This document shows positions 33,797 through 42,961 of a stretch of DNA of 64,000 nt, piece by piece. The position numbers and the translations under genes were made by a program. Positions within the stretch are counted from its first letter, which is position 1, and each line of letters starts with the position of its first letter. The notes under the pieces were generated by a model. The model saw nothing but the letters and a program-made list of their open reading frames with translations, was not told the origin of the DNA and made no database searches. Source of the stretch: Rikenella microfusus DSM 15922 (GTDB lineage Bacteria; Bacteroidota; Bacteroidia; Bacteroidales; Rikenellaceae); the NCBI RefSeq assembly GCF_000427365.1, contig NZ_ATXW01000001.1, positions 122,295 to 186,294 of the forward strand, given 5' to 3'.

Positions 33797-33814
33797 TAAA
33801 TTTGTGCAAATTTA
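33797..33814. promoter_or_regulatory. divergent queA/Smr promoter made of two facing -7 boxes
   Basis: TAAATTTG (33797-33804, plus) and CAAATTTA (33807-33814, which is TAAATTTG on the minus strand) form a perfect palindrome with a 2-base centre. Each matches TAnnTTTG exactly, and each directs transcription towards one of the two flanking genes. The plus-strand box lies 20 bp before the ATG at 33825. Confidence 0.75.
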
Positions 33815-33824
33815 GCGATAAACT

Positions 33825-35021
33825 ATGATTAAAGCAGGCAGCCGGGTGAAATTCATTTCGGACACCGGCGCAGGCATCGTCCGTTCCATCAAGGGGAACA
33901 TCGCCTACGTCGAAGTGGAGGAAGGTTTCGAAATCCCGGCACTCATCAGCGATATTGTGGAGGTGGAGATCGAGGAGGAAAACGCGGCCATTGTCAAGAT
34001 CGGCCCGAGCGATCCGAAACCCTCCGCCGGAGGCGGGAACACAGCCCCGACAGGCCTTTCCAAGAGACAGAAAGCCACGGTCCGGGGACTGAACAATTAC
34101 GGCAAGGTGTCGCTGACCGACGATTACGAGGACGACGAACCGATCGATCTCTCCAAACTCCGGAAGTCGTTCGTCAAGAGCGCCGAGGAACAGGTAGACC
34201 GCACGCCCGCCGCGCCGGAAAAAGCGCCGTGGGAAGTTACCGATTACCTGGTCAAGCTGCTGTTCGTCCCGGTCCCCGACAGCGACAAACCGGCCGAAGC
34301 CGCCGACCTGGAGGCATGGCTGGTAAACGACAGCAGTTATACGCTGTTTTACAATATCGCCCGGCGCGAACAGCGCGGCGGCGGCCATTTCGTGCGTACG
34401 ATCGACAGCGGCACGCTGGCCGCCGACTCCAAACAGAAGGTCAAACTCTACCGCCGGGCCGAACTGGCGGAAATTTCGACCCTCCATATCAGCCTCCTGC
34501 CCTACAAGCCGACGGCGTTCGTGCCGCGGGCGACGGAGGCCTTCGACCTGGAGCTGCATCCGCTGAAATTCGTGCGGGCCTCCGGTTTCACCGAAAACGA
34601 CTATTTCGACGCTCCGGCGCTGGAATTCACGCTGGCGTCGTCGGACGAAATGTCCGACGACGCGGCGCCCGTCATTCCGACGCCCGCGCCCAAAGTTCCG
34701 AAAACGACGGCCCCGGCCCACAGGAAATCCACGAAAGACGAAGAGGTGGTGGACCTGCACGCCGAAGCCATCCTCGATTCCACGGAAGGCATGACGCCCG
34801 GAGAGATTCTCCAGGCGCAGCTGGCCCGGTTTGCCGTAGCTCTGGACGGGGCGGTCAAAGCCGGCGGCCAAAAACGCATCGTCTTTATCCACGGCGTAGG
34901 AAAAGGCAAACTGCGTTACGAAATCGAAAAATCGCTCAAACGCAACTATCCCAAACTCCGACACCAGGACGCTTCGTTCGCAGAGTACGGATACGGAGCG
35001 ATCATGATTTTCCTCAAATAA
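33825..35021 (+). CDS. DUF2027 domain-containing protein with C-terminal Smr domain
   Basis: A 398-residue protein of a Bacteroidota-specific type. Residues ~1-60 form a KOW/Tudor-like N-terminal region (GSRVKFISDTGAGIVRSIKGN), residues ~130-270 the DUF2027 beta-rich domain (LFVPVPDSDKPAEAADLEAWLVNDSSYTLFYNI), then a Pro/Ala-rich linker and the Smr domain with VVDLHAEAI and IHGVGKGKLRYEI. Smr domains are DNA or RNA endonucleases from MutS2-type proteins. It is sometimes annotated as MutS2-like although it has no ATPase part. Confidence 0.93.
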   Translation: MIKAGSRVKFISDTGAGIVRSIKGNIAYVEVEEGFEIPALISDIVEVEIEEENAAIVKIGPSDPKPSAGGGNTAPTGLSKRQKATVRGLNNYGKVSLTDDYEDDEPIDLSKLRKSFVKSAEEQVDRTPAAPEKAPWEVTDYLVKLLFVPVPDSDKPAEAADLEAWLVNDSSYTLFYNIARREQRGGGHFVRTIDSGTLAADSKQKVKLYRRAELAEISTLHISLLPYKPTAFVPRATEAFDLELHPLKFVRASGFTENDYFDAPALEFTLASSDEMSDDAAPVIPTPAPKVPKTTAPAHRKSTKDEEVVDLHAEAILDSTEGMTPGEILQAQLARFAVALDGAVKAGGQKRIVFIHGVGKGKLRYEIEKSLKRNYPKLRHQDASFAEYGYGAIMIFLK

Positions 35022-35216
35022 CGTCGCGAAAGAGACGGCCCTGGACCGGGAACCCATTTTATATAGGTTTCAGACCGGGATAAGCGGAAAATCAGGCTTA
35101 CGTAAAAAACGTATATAGTTACCATTAACTTTTGATATACCGGCAATTCGAGCAGGCGTTCCGGCTCGTGCCGTAGAGAGGTTTCTTCGACGAAACCGCA
35201 ACCATATAGAATCACA

Positions 35217-35682
35217 AGCAAGGGGACTCTGCCGCTGCTTCCGGCGCCCGAAAGGGCGAACCGGGAGGGGAGGAAAGTCCGGGCAACGCAGGGCGCCGCA
35301 CTGGTGAAACTGCCAGACGGACGTAAGTTCGTGCATCCGTAACAGAGAATAACCGCCGCAACCGCGCGTTTCCTTTCGGGGAAACCGGCCAGGCAAGGGT
35401 GAAAAGGTGGGGTAAGAGCCCACCGGTGCCGGTGGCGACATCGGCAGCCGTACGGACTGCGGGTTGCAAGACCATGTACACCGATGCTGTTCCGTGCCGG
35501 GATTCCGATCCGGGTACGGCACTGAAAGGCGGCCCGTCCGAGTCGGGGGGTAGGTTGCTGACGATCCGGCGGGAGACCGCCGGGCTGGATAAATGGCAGA
35601 GGCTTTTCCGAAAGGGCAGAACATCGCTTTATGCGGACTGTCCCGGCCGGAAAAGTACAGAACCCGGCTTATACCCCTTGCT
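35217..35682 (+). ncRNA. rnpB: RNase P RNA
   Basis: The catalytic RNA of RNase P, which trims tRNA 5' ends. The conserved P4 strands are both present: GAGGAAAGTCCGGGC near 35271 and ACAGAACCCGGCTTATA near 35657. AGAGCCCACCG lies in between. The outer P1 helix is formed by AGCAAGGGG (35217-35225) and CCCCTTGCT (35674-35682), which fixes the ends. A strong terminator follows 10 bp later. The 195 bp upstream contain no clear promoter box, but a segment resembling the repeat family core. Confidence 0.96.
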
Positions 35683-35691
35683 ATCTTACCG

Positions 35692-35735
35692 ACCGGGGCA
35701 GAACCGTTTGTATCGGTTCTGCTCCGGTTTATTTT
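35692..35735 (+). terminator. terminator of rnpB
   Basis: ACCGGGGCAGAACCG pairs with CGGTTCTGCTCCGGT (one wobble) over a 7-base loop, followed by TTATTTT. Confidence 0.9.
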
Positions 35736-35778
35736 CCTTTTGTGTGCATCACCCAATACAAAACCTCATAAATTTTCA

Positions 35779-35786
35779 TACCTTTG
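35779..35786 (+). promoter_or_regulatory. -7 box upstream of the 6S-like RNA
   Basis: TACCTTTG, identical to the tRNA-Pro and ruvA boxes. Transcription would begin near 35793 and read through the rod-shaped RNA at 35846-36010. Confidence 0.65.
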
Positions 35787-35845
35787 CCGCACACAAAAAA
35801 GGCATTGTATGGTATAATCCACCGACCGACGAATTACATACATAA

Positions 35846-36010
35846 GAAGCGTTAGCTTTTCTTCTTGCTTTCCGAAACTTCGACACTTTCAGAAGCAACC
35901 AAGAGTAAAGCGGTAACGCTCACGTGGCGACACGTGGGCTTTACTTATTTGGTTGCATAGGTAGTCGAAGACCTCGGAAAGCAAATAAGATTCGAAGCCC
36001 ACGCTTTTTG
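35846..36010 (+). ncRNA. candidate 6S RNA (Bacteroidota 6S-Flavo type)
   Basis: The sequence folds into one long interrupted hairpin. From outside to inside: AGCGT/ACGCT, GCTT/AAGC, GCTTTCCGA/TCGGAAAGC, CTTCGAC/GTCGAAG, an asymmetric internal bubble, GCAACCAAGAGTAAAG/CTTTACTTATTTGGTTGC, and a terminal CACGTG-GCGA-CACGTG hairpin. It ends CGCTTTTTG, a terminator-like tail, and has a consensus promoter in front. A rod of this length with a central bubble is the shape of 6S RNA, which binds RNA polymerase by mimicking an open promoter. An alternative is a structured leader for the IPT lipoprotein gene 46 bp downstream. Confidence 0.6.
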
Positions 36011-36055
36011 TTTGTAAGCGATAAACTTTTTACACACCAAAACAAACAAAACGCC

Positions 36056-37390
36056 ATGAAAAAACTGCTCTTAGTGCTGAGTCTCGGCCTCGCAGTCCTG
36101 ACCGGCTGCAACGACAAAGGCGCGAACACTCCGCCGCCGCTCATCACCGATCCCGTCCTGCCGCCCGTTACCGAAGAATTTTCGCCCGGCGAAACCGTCA
36201 CGATCACCGGCAGCGGCTTTACCGCCTCCGACGAAATCTGGCTCCGTATGCCGACCAAAGCCGACGGCGACATACAAGCCACCATCGTAAAACAAACCCC
36301 AACAGAAATCACGTTTACCGTCCCCCAGGGGCTGCCCGAAGGCGAATGCACGCTGGTACTCAAACGAGGCGGTACGGAAATGGTTCTCGGCAAAGTCGCC
36401 ATCGGCGAAAGCGTCCCGGCAGCCGCGGCCAGACTCTACGGCCTCGGCGACCACGGCGTTTACGAGATCGACCGGCAAACATACGCATTGACTCCGATTC
36501 TGGGAGACGCCGATTTCGATTTCAGTTCCAGCAATGTGTACGACGCGTCGAAAAACACCATATACAGTATCGAATGGTATGAAGAATACGAGAACATTCC
36601 CGACACCGAATCCAAACTATCTTCCGGCATCGTCGTAAAAAGCTGGCTGGGCACCCTCGACCTGAACACCAACACCTTTAACCGCGTCCCGCTGAAAGAC
36701 GACATCGACTATTTCGCGTGTCTGATCGACGGTAGTCTGCACCTGCTGGCCGTACCGCTCACCGACGACGACCACATCCGCCTCTATTCGGTCGATCCCG
36801 CCACCGGAACGCAGACGGAAGTCATCGATTTCGGCTCCTGGGCGACCGCTTTCGGCGTATCTTCCGACACATACGACATCGCCGTGTACAGCACTCCCTG
36901 CCTTGTTTCCGGACGTTTGCTCATGGCCTTCTCCCTATATGGCGCCGATTCCCACGAAAATCGTTTCGCGGCGTTCGACCTGAACGCGAAAACGATGATC
37001 CCCGGCAACACGATACCTTTCGGATCCGACGACACCGAAGGCAATGTCTGCTTTTTCGAACGTCAGGGAGAAACCTATACCGCCGTCGTGAGCCAAAACG
37101 GAACTTCGATCGACAGTCCGTTCAATACGCACTTCCTGACATTCGACCCGGAAAATCTGGCCGCGGGAGAGACGGTATATACGCTCGATAATGCGGGCTG
37201 TTTCGATCCCCAATACGATCCCGTGACCGACCGGATCTACTGGGCAGACTATTGGGAACAGTCCGGTACCGAAGCGTCAGGCGACTATACTACGGGCACC
37301 GACTTATACACTTTCGACTTCGCGACCCGAAAAGCCGAAAAATCTTTCACCTGGGACGAAATGATCTGGACCCTCGTACTGGCCCGGTAA
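36056..37390 (+). CDS. IPT/TIG domain-containing lipoprotein
   Basis: A 444-residue protein with a lipoprotein signal (MKKLLLVLSLGLAVLTGC, lipobox Cys at residue 18). Residues ~40-115 form an IPT/TIG immunoglobulin-like domain (FSPGETVTITGSGFTASDEIWL...ITFTVPQGLPEGECTLVLKRGG). The rest has repeating beta-strand units (LYGLGDHGVYEIDRQTYALTPI, GTLDLNTNTFNRVPL, LYSVDPATGTQTEVI), suggesting a beta-propeller. It is likely surface-exposed; substrate or partner unknown. It stands alone between the 6S-like RNA and a bidirectional terminator. Confidence 0.85.
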   Translation: MKKLLLVLSLGLAVLTGCNDKGANTPPPLITDPVLPPVTEEFSPGETVTITGSGFTASDEIWLRMPTKADGDIQATIVKQTPTEITFTVPQGLPEGECTLVLKRGGTEMVLGKVAIGESVPAAAARLYGLGDHGVYEIDRQTYALTPILGDADFDFSSSNVYDASKNTIYSIEWYEEYENIPDTESKLSSGIVVKSWLGTLDLNTNTFNRVPLKDDIDYFACLIDGSLHLLAVPLTDDDHIRLYSVDPATGTQTEVIDFGSWATAFGVSSDTYDIAVYSTPCLVSGRLLMAFSLYGADSHENRFAAFDLNAKTMIPGNTIPFGSDDTEGNVCFFERQGETYTAVVSQNGTSIDSPFNTHFLTFDPENLAAGETVYTLDNAGCFDPQYDPVTDRIYWADYWEQSGTEASGDYTTGTDLYTFDFATRKAEKSFTWDEMIWTLVLAR

Positions 37391-37412
37391 CGATCCGCCC
37401 GTCAAGAAAAAC

Positions 37413-37452
37413 AAGGGGAGGCTTCCTTTTCAGAAAGCCTCCCCTTTATTTT
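37413..37452. terminator. bidirectional terminator between IPT lipoprotein and nadB
   Basis: AAGGGGAGGCTT pairs perfectly with AAGCCTCCCCTT over a short loop, with A-rich and T-rich flanks, between two convergent genes. Confidence 0.88.
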
Positions 37453-37479
37453 AAGCCCGCCCGATACGCTCCCGACCGG

Positions 37480-39054
37480 TCAGAACTGCGACAGCATCGG
37501 GTAATCCAGCGAAAAATGAAGCCCCACGCTCTCTTTGAGTTGCTGAGCCTGCTTGATAATCAGATACCCGACGGCGATCATGTTCCGCAGCTCGCAAAGA
37601 TTTTTCGACAACGTGGACCGTTTGTACAGGTGTTCCGTCTCCTCGTAAATGATCTGCAACCGGTGCATGGCTCTTTCGAGCCGGATATTCGACCGCACGA
37701 TCCCCACATAGTTCGACATGATCTGCTGCACCTCCTTGAGGCTCTGCGTGATCAGCACCATCTCTTCCGGATGCGACGTTCCCTTGTAATCCCAGTCCGG
37801 CAAACCCTCCTGCCACGTCAGGCCGCCGATCGCCGACAACGAATGCCGCGCCGCCTGTTCGGCATAGACCACCGCCTCGATCAGCGAATTCGAGGCCAGC
37901 CGGTTCGCCCCGTGCAGACCGGTCGAAGCCGTTTCGCCGATGGCATACAGCCTCTTGATAGAAGTCTCGCCGTTCATGTCCACCTTCACGCCGCCGCAGC
38001 AATAGTGCGCCGCCGGAACCACCGGAATAAAATCCTTCGTGATGTCGATCCCGATCGACAGACACTTTTTATTGATATTCGGAAAATGGTCGCGCGTCAG
38101 TTCCGGATCCTTATGTGTCACGTCCAGGTAGACATACTCCTCGCCCCTCATCTTCAGCTCGTGGTCGATACTCCGCGCCACCACGTCGCGCGGGGCCAGC
38201 GACCCCATCGGATGGTACTTCTGCATGAATTCCTTACCGTCCTGGGTACGGAGAATGGCCCCGAAACCGCGGATAGCTTCCGAAATCAGGAACGAAGGAC
38301 GCTCGCCCGGATTGTACAGCGAGGTGGGATGGAACTGGATGAACTCCATGTTTTCGATAATCCCTTTGGCCCGGTGTACCAGCGCGATACCGTCGCCCGT
38401 CGCCCCGGCCGGATTGGTCGTCGTATGATAGACGTTCCCCGTGCCGCCCGTCGCCAGCACCGTCACTTTCGCCCGCACGGTGAACACCTCCTGCGTATCC
38501 AGTTTCAGGATATAGGCCCCGTAGCATTCCGTACCCGGAATCGACCGCTTCACCAGCTTGCCCAGATGGTGCTGAGTCAGCAGATCGACAGCGAAATGAC
38601 GCTCCAGGATCTCGATATTCGGATGCTCCCTCACCCGGTCGATCAGACGGTTTTCGACTTCCGCCCCCGTGTAATCCTTATGGTGCAGGATACGGTGCTG
38701 CGTATGTCCCCCCTCGCGCGCCAACTCGTACCGGTCGCCGTCGGCCGCCCGGTCGAAATCGACCCCCCATTCGATCAGCTGCCGGATCTGCACCGGGGCA
38801 TTGCGCACGACCAGCTCGACCACCTCGCGGTTGTTTTTCTGCGAACCGCAGACCATCGTATCTTCGATATGCTGCTCGAAATCGTCCGGCTCGTAAGTCA
38901 CGCTGGCGATGCCGCCCTGCGCATGGTAAGTATTGGTATCGTCCAGGCGGCTCTTCGTCACGAGGATCACCCGGCCATGCCCGGCTACCTTCAGCGCATA
39001 GCTCAGCCCCGCGATACCGGAACCGATCACCAAAAAGTCACACTCTCTGTTCAT
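37480..39054 (-). CDS. nadB: L-aspartate oxidase
   Basis: Oxidises L-aspartate to iminoaspartate with FAD, the first step of NAD synthesis. The 524-residue protein has the FAD-binding FLVIGSGIAGLSYALKVAG at the N-terminus, the succinate dehydrogenase-like active-site region (THKDPELTRDHFPNI), AAHYCCGGVKVDMNGETS, and GANRLASNSLIEAVVYAEQAA. A C-terminal helical domain completes the family length. A -7-like TAACTTTA lies upstream on the minus strand. In anaerobes fumarate usually replaces oxygen as electron acceptor. Confidence 0.96.
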   Translation of the reverse strand: MNRECDFLVIGSGIAGLSYALKVAGHGRVILVTKSRLDDTNTYHAQGGIASVTYEPDDFEQHIEDTMVCGSQKNNREVVELVVRNAPVQIRQLIEWGVDFDRAADGDRYELAREGGHTQHRILHHKDYTGAEVENRLIDRVREHPNIEILERHFAVDLLTQHHLGKLVKRSIPGTECYGAYILKLDTQEVFTVRAKVTVLATGGTGNVYHTTTNPAGATGDGIALVHRAKGIIENMEFIQFHPTSLYNPGERPSFLISEAIRGFGAILRTQDGKEFMQKYHPMGSLAPRDVVARSIDHELKMRGEEYVYLDVTHKDPELTRDHFPNINKKCLSIGIDITKDFIPVVPAAHYCCGGVKVDMNGETSIKRLYAIGETASTGLHGANRLASNSLIEAVVYAEQAARHSLSAIGGLTWQEGLPDWDYKGTSHPEEMVLITQSLKEVQQIMSNYVGIVRSNIRLERAMHRLQIIYEETEHLYKRSTLSKNLCELRNMIAVGYLIIKQAQQLKESVGLHFSLDYPMLSQF

Positions 39055-39197
39055 TATGGCAAAAACTGAGGTTTATAATCTTCGAATAGGAACGAGTAAA
39101 GTTACGCATTATTGCCGAAATCCGGACAGCAAACGCCCGAAAATACAGATATGCGAAACGCGCCGGAAACAGGGATACAAATACTGGATTTTTTTGT

Positions 39198-39205
39198 TAC
39201 TTTTG
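39198..39205 (+). promoter_or_regulatory. -7 box of the rseC-like/rnf operon
   Basis: TACTTTTG matches TAnnTTTG exactly, 36 bp before the ATG at 39241. No convincing -33 TTG is at the expected distance. Confidence 0.65.
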
Positions 39206-39240
39206 TGGCCTCAACCCGAACCGCCTCTCATACCAGTTCC

Positions 39241-39672
39241 ATGATCCGTACCCCAGGAACCCTCCGTCAAAGCGCCACGGTCGTCCGCGTCGATACTTCC
39301 GAAATCGAAGTCGAAGTATGCCGGCCGGAAGCCTGTGCCGCATGCAAAGCCAAAAGCGTTTGCAGCGAAGGGGGAGGGCAGGGGAAACGGATGACGCTCG
39401 CGAACGACGGACAGGGATACCGGGTCGGCGAACAGGTGACGCTGGTCATGCGCCGCTCGTCGGGCCTCAAGGCGGTCGTCATCGCTTATCTGGCGCCCGT
39501 CGTACTGATCGTCGCGGCACTGCTCGGATTCCAGACGGCAGGGGTGAATGAGACCTCCGCCGCGCTGCTGACTCTGGCGATACTCGTACTCTACTTTATT
39601 ATCGTACGCCTGCTGCGCGGACGCATCAATCGCGAATTAACCATCGAAATCGAAAAAGAAATCGGACAATAA
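39241..39672 (+). CDS. RseC/SoxR-reducing system family protein
   Basis: A 143-residue membrane protein with four conserved cysteines near the N-terminus (CRPEACAACKAKSVC) and two transmembrane helices (VVIAYLAPVVLIVAALLGF and ALLTLAILVLYFIIVRLL). RseC-like proteins are found next to rnf genes and are linked to reduction of SoxR or assembly of the Rnf complex. The start at 39241 lies just behind the promoter. The stop overlaps the rnfB start by one base (TAATG). Confidence 0.9.
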   Translation: MIRTPGTLRQSATVVRVDTSEIEVEVCRPEACAACKAKSVCSEGGGQGKRMTLANDGQGYRVGEQVTLVMRRSSGLKAVVIAYLAPVVLIVAALLGFQTAGVNETSAALLTLAILVLYFIIVRLLRGRINRELTIEIEKEIGQ

Positions 39673-40622
39673 TGAACGAAACGTTGATTTACACCATCGC
39701 AATCCTGGTGGGGCTGGGGCTGATCGCCGCCGTCGTGCTCTACTTCGTTGCGCAGAAATTCAAGGTCTACGAAGACCCGAGGATCGACGAGACAGAAGCC
39801 AGACTGCCCGGCGCCAACTGCGGCGGCTGCGGGTTTCCCGGTTGCCGGGGGATGGCCGAAGCCCTGGTCAAGAACGACGACATCTCGGCGCTCTACTGCC
39901 CGGTAGGCGGCGCCCCCACGATGAAAGCCGTAGCGGAATACCTCGGTAAAGCCGTGGCGGAGAAAGAACCCCAGGTAGCCGTGGTACGCTGCGGCGGGAC
40001 ACTCTGCAACCGCGCCCGTACCAATACGTTCGACGGCGCACGTTCCTGCGCGGTGGAAGCCGCGCTCTACGGCGGCGAAACCGGCTGCACGTTCGGATGC
40101 CTCGGCAACGGCGACTGTACCCGGGTCTGCAACTTCGACGCCATCCATATGAATCCGGAAACCGGACTGCCGGAAGTGGACGAAGAGAAATGCACGGCCT
40201 GCGGAGCCTGCGTGAAAGCCTGTCCGAAAAACATCATCGAACTGCGCAAGAAAGGCCCGAAAGGACGCCGGGTATATGTGAACTGCGTCAATAAGGACAA
40301 AGGAGCCGTCACCCGCAAAGCCTGCTCGGTGGGTTGCATCGGGTGCGGCAAATGCGTGAAAACCTGCCCGTTCGAAGCCATTACGCTGGAAAACAACCTG
40401 GCCTACATCGACCCGGCCAAATGCCGTCTGTGCCGCAAGTGCGTCGCCGTCTGTCCGACAGGGGCCATCGTGGAGGTGAACTTCCCGCCGCGTCCGGCCG
40501 AAAAACCGGCTCCGAAACCGGCCGAAGCCGCACAACCGGTCGCCAAAACCGCCGCCGTAACGGAAAACGCACCGGCACAGGAAACCAAAACCGCAGAGGA
40601 AGGAGGGGAACAACATGCTTAA
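39672..40622 (+). CDS. rnfB: Rnf complex subunit B (ferredoxin-type)
   Basis: Takes electrons from reduced ferredoxin at the inner face of the membrane. The 316-residue subunit has one N-terminal transmembrane helix, the four-Cys Fe-S domain (NCGGCGFPGCRGMAEAL), then three or more ferredoxin-type [4Fe-4S] motifs (CTACGACVKACP, CIGCGKCVKTCP, CRLCRKCVAVCP). A Pro/Ala/Lys-rich tail of ~45 residues follows. It overlaps rnfC by 8 bp. Confidence 0.97.
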   Translation: MNETLIYTIAILVGLGLIAAVVLYFVAQKFKVYEDPRIDETEARLPGANCGGCGFPGCRGMAEALVKNDDISALYCPVGGAPTMKAVAEYLGKAVAEKEPQVAVVRCGGTLCNRARTNTFDGARSCAVEAALYGGETGCTFGCLGNGDCTRVCNFDAIHMNPETGLPEVDEEKCTACGACVKACPKNIIELRKKGPKGRRVYVNCVNKDKGAVTRKACSVGCIGCGKCVKTCPFEAITLENNLAYIDPAKCRLCRKCVAVCPTGAIVEVNFPPRPAEKPAPKPAEAAQPVAKTAAVTENAPAQETKTAEEGGEQHA

Positions 40623-41958
40623 GACTTTCAGATTGGGTGGCGTCCACCCGCACGACCATAAGATCAGCAAAGACGCGGCCATCCGGATTTTCGACGTACC
40701 GAAAACAGCGACCATTCCGCTCGGACAGCACATCGGTGCACCGGCCACGGTTGCCGTCAAAAAAGGCGACAAGGTACTGGTCGGCGACATTATCGGAACC
40801 GCAACGGGATTCGTTTCGGCCAATATCCACAGCTCGGTATCGGGAACCGTAACCGGCGTGGACGCGGTCCCCGACGGAGGCAACCTGCGCAAACCGGCCG
40901 TAACGATCGCGGTCGAAGGCGACGAATGGAACCCGGCCATCGACCGGACCGACACCCTGATTAAAGAGTGCACGCTGGAACCGAAAGAAATCATCGCCAA
41001 AATCGCCGCCGCCGGCGTCGTAGGCCTCGGCGGAGCCACCTTTCCGACCCAGGTGAAACTCTCCGTACCTCCGGGTAAAAAGGTAGAGATGCTCATTATC
41101 AACGGTGTGGAGTGCGAACCGTATCTGACGGCGGACTACCGGCTGATGCTCGAACACGCCGAAGAGCTGCTGGTCGGCTGCGAAATCCTGATGCGGGCGC
41201 TGGGAGTAGAGCAGTGCCGTATCGGCATCGAGAACAACAAGCCGGAAGCGATCCGGCACCTGAACGAGATACTGGGCAGCGGGAAATATCACCAAGGCAT
41301 CAGCGTCGTCCCGTTGAAAATGCGTTACCCGCAGGGGGGAGAAAAACAGCTTATCGCGGCCATCACCGGACGCGAAGTGCCGAGCGGAGGACTGCCGATC
41401 GACGTGGGTGCCGTCGTGCAAAACGTCGGGACCACCTACGCGGTATATCAGGCCGTACAGAAAAACCGCCCGATCGTGGACCGCGTAGTGACCGTCACCG
41501 GGAAACAACTCGGCCAGCCGTCCAACCTGCTGGTGCGCATCGGCACGCCGATCAGCGCCCTGATCGAAGCCTGCGGCGGCATGCCGGCCGACACCGGCAA
41601 AATCATCAACGGCGGCCCCATGATGGGACGCGCGATGGCCAACATCGACGCTCCGGTCACCAAAGGCACCTCGGGCGTACTGCTGATGAAAACCGAAGAG
41701 TCGCTGCGGAAAGCGGAAATGCCCTGTATCCAGTGCGCCAAGTGCGTGGACGCATGTCCGATGGGGCTGGAACCGTTCCTGATCTCGAAACTGTCGCGGC
41801 TGGGGCTGTACGACCGTTTGGAAAAAGAACGCACGACGGACTGCATCGAATGCGGATGCTGTTCGTTCACCTGTCCGTCGAACCTGCCGTTGCTGGACTA
41901 CATCCGTCTGGGTAAAGCCGAAACCATGAAAATCATCCGGGCACGACAAGCCAAATAA
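40615..41958 (+). CDS. rnfC: Rnf complex subunit C
   Basis: The NAD+-reducing peripheral subunit. The 447-residue protein contains the RnfC N-terminal domain, the NADH/FMN-binding GLGGATFPTQVKL with INGVECEPYLTADYRLM, a SLBB domain, and two C-terminal [4Fe-4S] motifs (CIQCAKCVDACP and CIECGCCSFTCP). It lies in the standard order after rnfB. Confidence 0.97.
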   Translation: MLKTFRLGGVHPHDHKISKDAAIRIFDVPKTATIPLGQHIGAPATVAVKKGDKVLVGDIIGTATGFVSANIHSSVSGTVTGVDAVPDGGNLRKPAVTIAVEGDEWNPAIDRTDTLIKECTLEPKEIIAKIAAAGVVGLGGATFPTQVKLSVPPGKKVEMLIINGVECEPYLTADYRLMLEHAEELLVGCEILMRALGVEQCRIGIENNKPEAIRHLNEILGSGKYHQGISVVPLKMRYPQGGEKQLIAAITGREVPSGGLPIDVGAVVQNVGTTYAVYQAVQKNRPIVDRVVTVTGKQLGQPSNLLVRIGTPISALIEACGGMPADTGKIINGGPMMGRAMANIDAPVTKGTSGVLLMKTEESLRKAEMPCIQCAKCVDACPMGLEPFLISKLSRLGLYDRLEKERTTDCIECGCCSFTCPSNLPLLDYIRLGKAETMKIIRARQAK

Positions 41959-41972
41959 AGAAATTTCAGACC

Positions 41973-42956
41973 ATGAGCAATCGAATAGTAGCCCCCTCGC
42001 CTCACCTGCACGGGGATTTCTCTACACCGCGGATCATGCGCGACGTGGTGATCGCCCTGATCCCGGCCTTCGCCTTTTCCGTATTCATCTACGGCCTGAG
42101 CGCCGTCTTCGTCACCGGGATAGCCATTCTCTCCTGCATGCTTTTCGAATGGCTGATCGACCGTTTCATGCTGCGCCGGGCATCGACGCTGGGCGACTGG
42201 TCGGCAGTCGTGACGGGCACCCTGCTGGCCTTCAACCTGCCGGCCAACATCTCGCCGTGGCTCGTTATCCTCGGCTCGCTGGTGGCCATCGGCATCGGCA
42301 AAATGTCGTTCGGGGGACTCGGCCGCAACCTGTTCAATCCCGCGCTGGTCGGCCGCGTTTTCCTGCTGATCTCGTTCCCGGTGCAGATGACCCTGTTTCC
42401 CGATACGGCCGGCGTGGACGCCATTACCGGCGCCACTCCGCTGGCTTTCGTCAAAGAGGCCCTGAAAACCGGAACCCCCGTAACGGAGATCATGCCGAAC
42501 ATCGATCTCGGAGGCATGCTCCTGGGATTCAAAGACGGTTCGATGGGCGAAATCGGGGCATTGGCCCTGCTGCTCGGCGGAATCTACCTGCTGATCCGCA
42601 AGGTCATCACCTGGCGCATCCCCGTATTCGTGCTGGGCAGCATGTTCGTCTTCGCCTCGATCCTTTGGCTGGCCGATCCGCAGGAATATATGAACCCGCT
42701 GTTCCACCTCTTCGCGGGGGGCGCCATGCTGGGAGCCATCTTCATGGCCACCGACTACGTGACCTCGCCGATGAGCAAAGCCGGCCAGGCGATTTACGCG
42801 ATCGGCATCGGGGTCATCACCATCCTGATCCGCGTGTGGGGCGCCTATCCGGAAGGCATCTCGTTCGCCATCCTGATCATGAACGCCACCGTACCGCTTA
42901 TCAACATGTATGTGAAACCCAGCCGTTTCGGCGGCCGCACCCCTAAAAAGAAGTAA
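41973..42956 (+). CDS. rnfD: Rnf complex subunit D (flavinylated membrane subunit)
   Basis: A 327-residue membrane protein with about ten transmembrane helices, related to NqrB. The covalent FMN site is the Thr of AITGATPLAFV near residue 155. The segment RNLFNPALVGRVFLLISFP is conserved in the family. It carries electrons across the membrane, coupled to ion transport. Confidence 0.96.
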   Translation: MSNRIVAPSPHLHGDFSTPRIMRDVVIALIPAFAFSVFIYGLSAVFVTGIAILSCMLFEWLIDRFMLRRASTLGDWSAVVTGTLLAFNLPANISPWLVILGSLVAIGIGKMSFGGLGRNLFNPALVGRVFLLISFPVQMTLFPDTAGVDAITGATPLAFVKEALKTGTPVTEIMPNIDLGGMLLGFKDGSMGEIGALALLLGGIYLLIRKVITWRIPVFVLGSMFVFASILWLADPQEYMNPLFHLFAGGAMLGAIFMATDYVTSPMSKAGQAIYAIGIGVITILIRVWGAYPEGISFAILIMNATVPLINMYVKPSRFGGRTPKKK

Positions 42957-42961
42957 GAGAT

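Noticed and set aside
35093..35205. Fifth possible copy of the repeat family upstream of rnpB (ACTTTTGATATACC and TTCCGGCTCGTGCC)
   Set aside because: Two blocks resemble copy B, but ends and flanking direct repeats are missing; it could as well be the rnpB promoter region.
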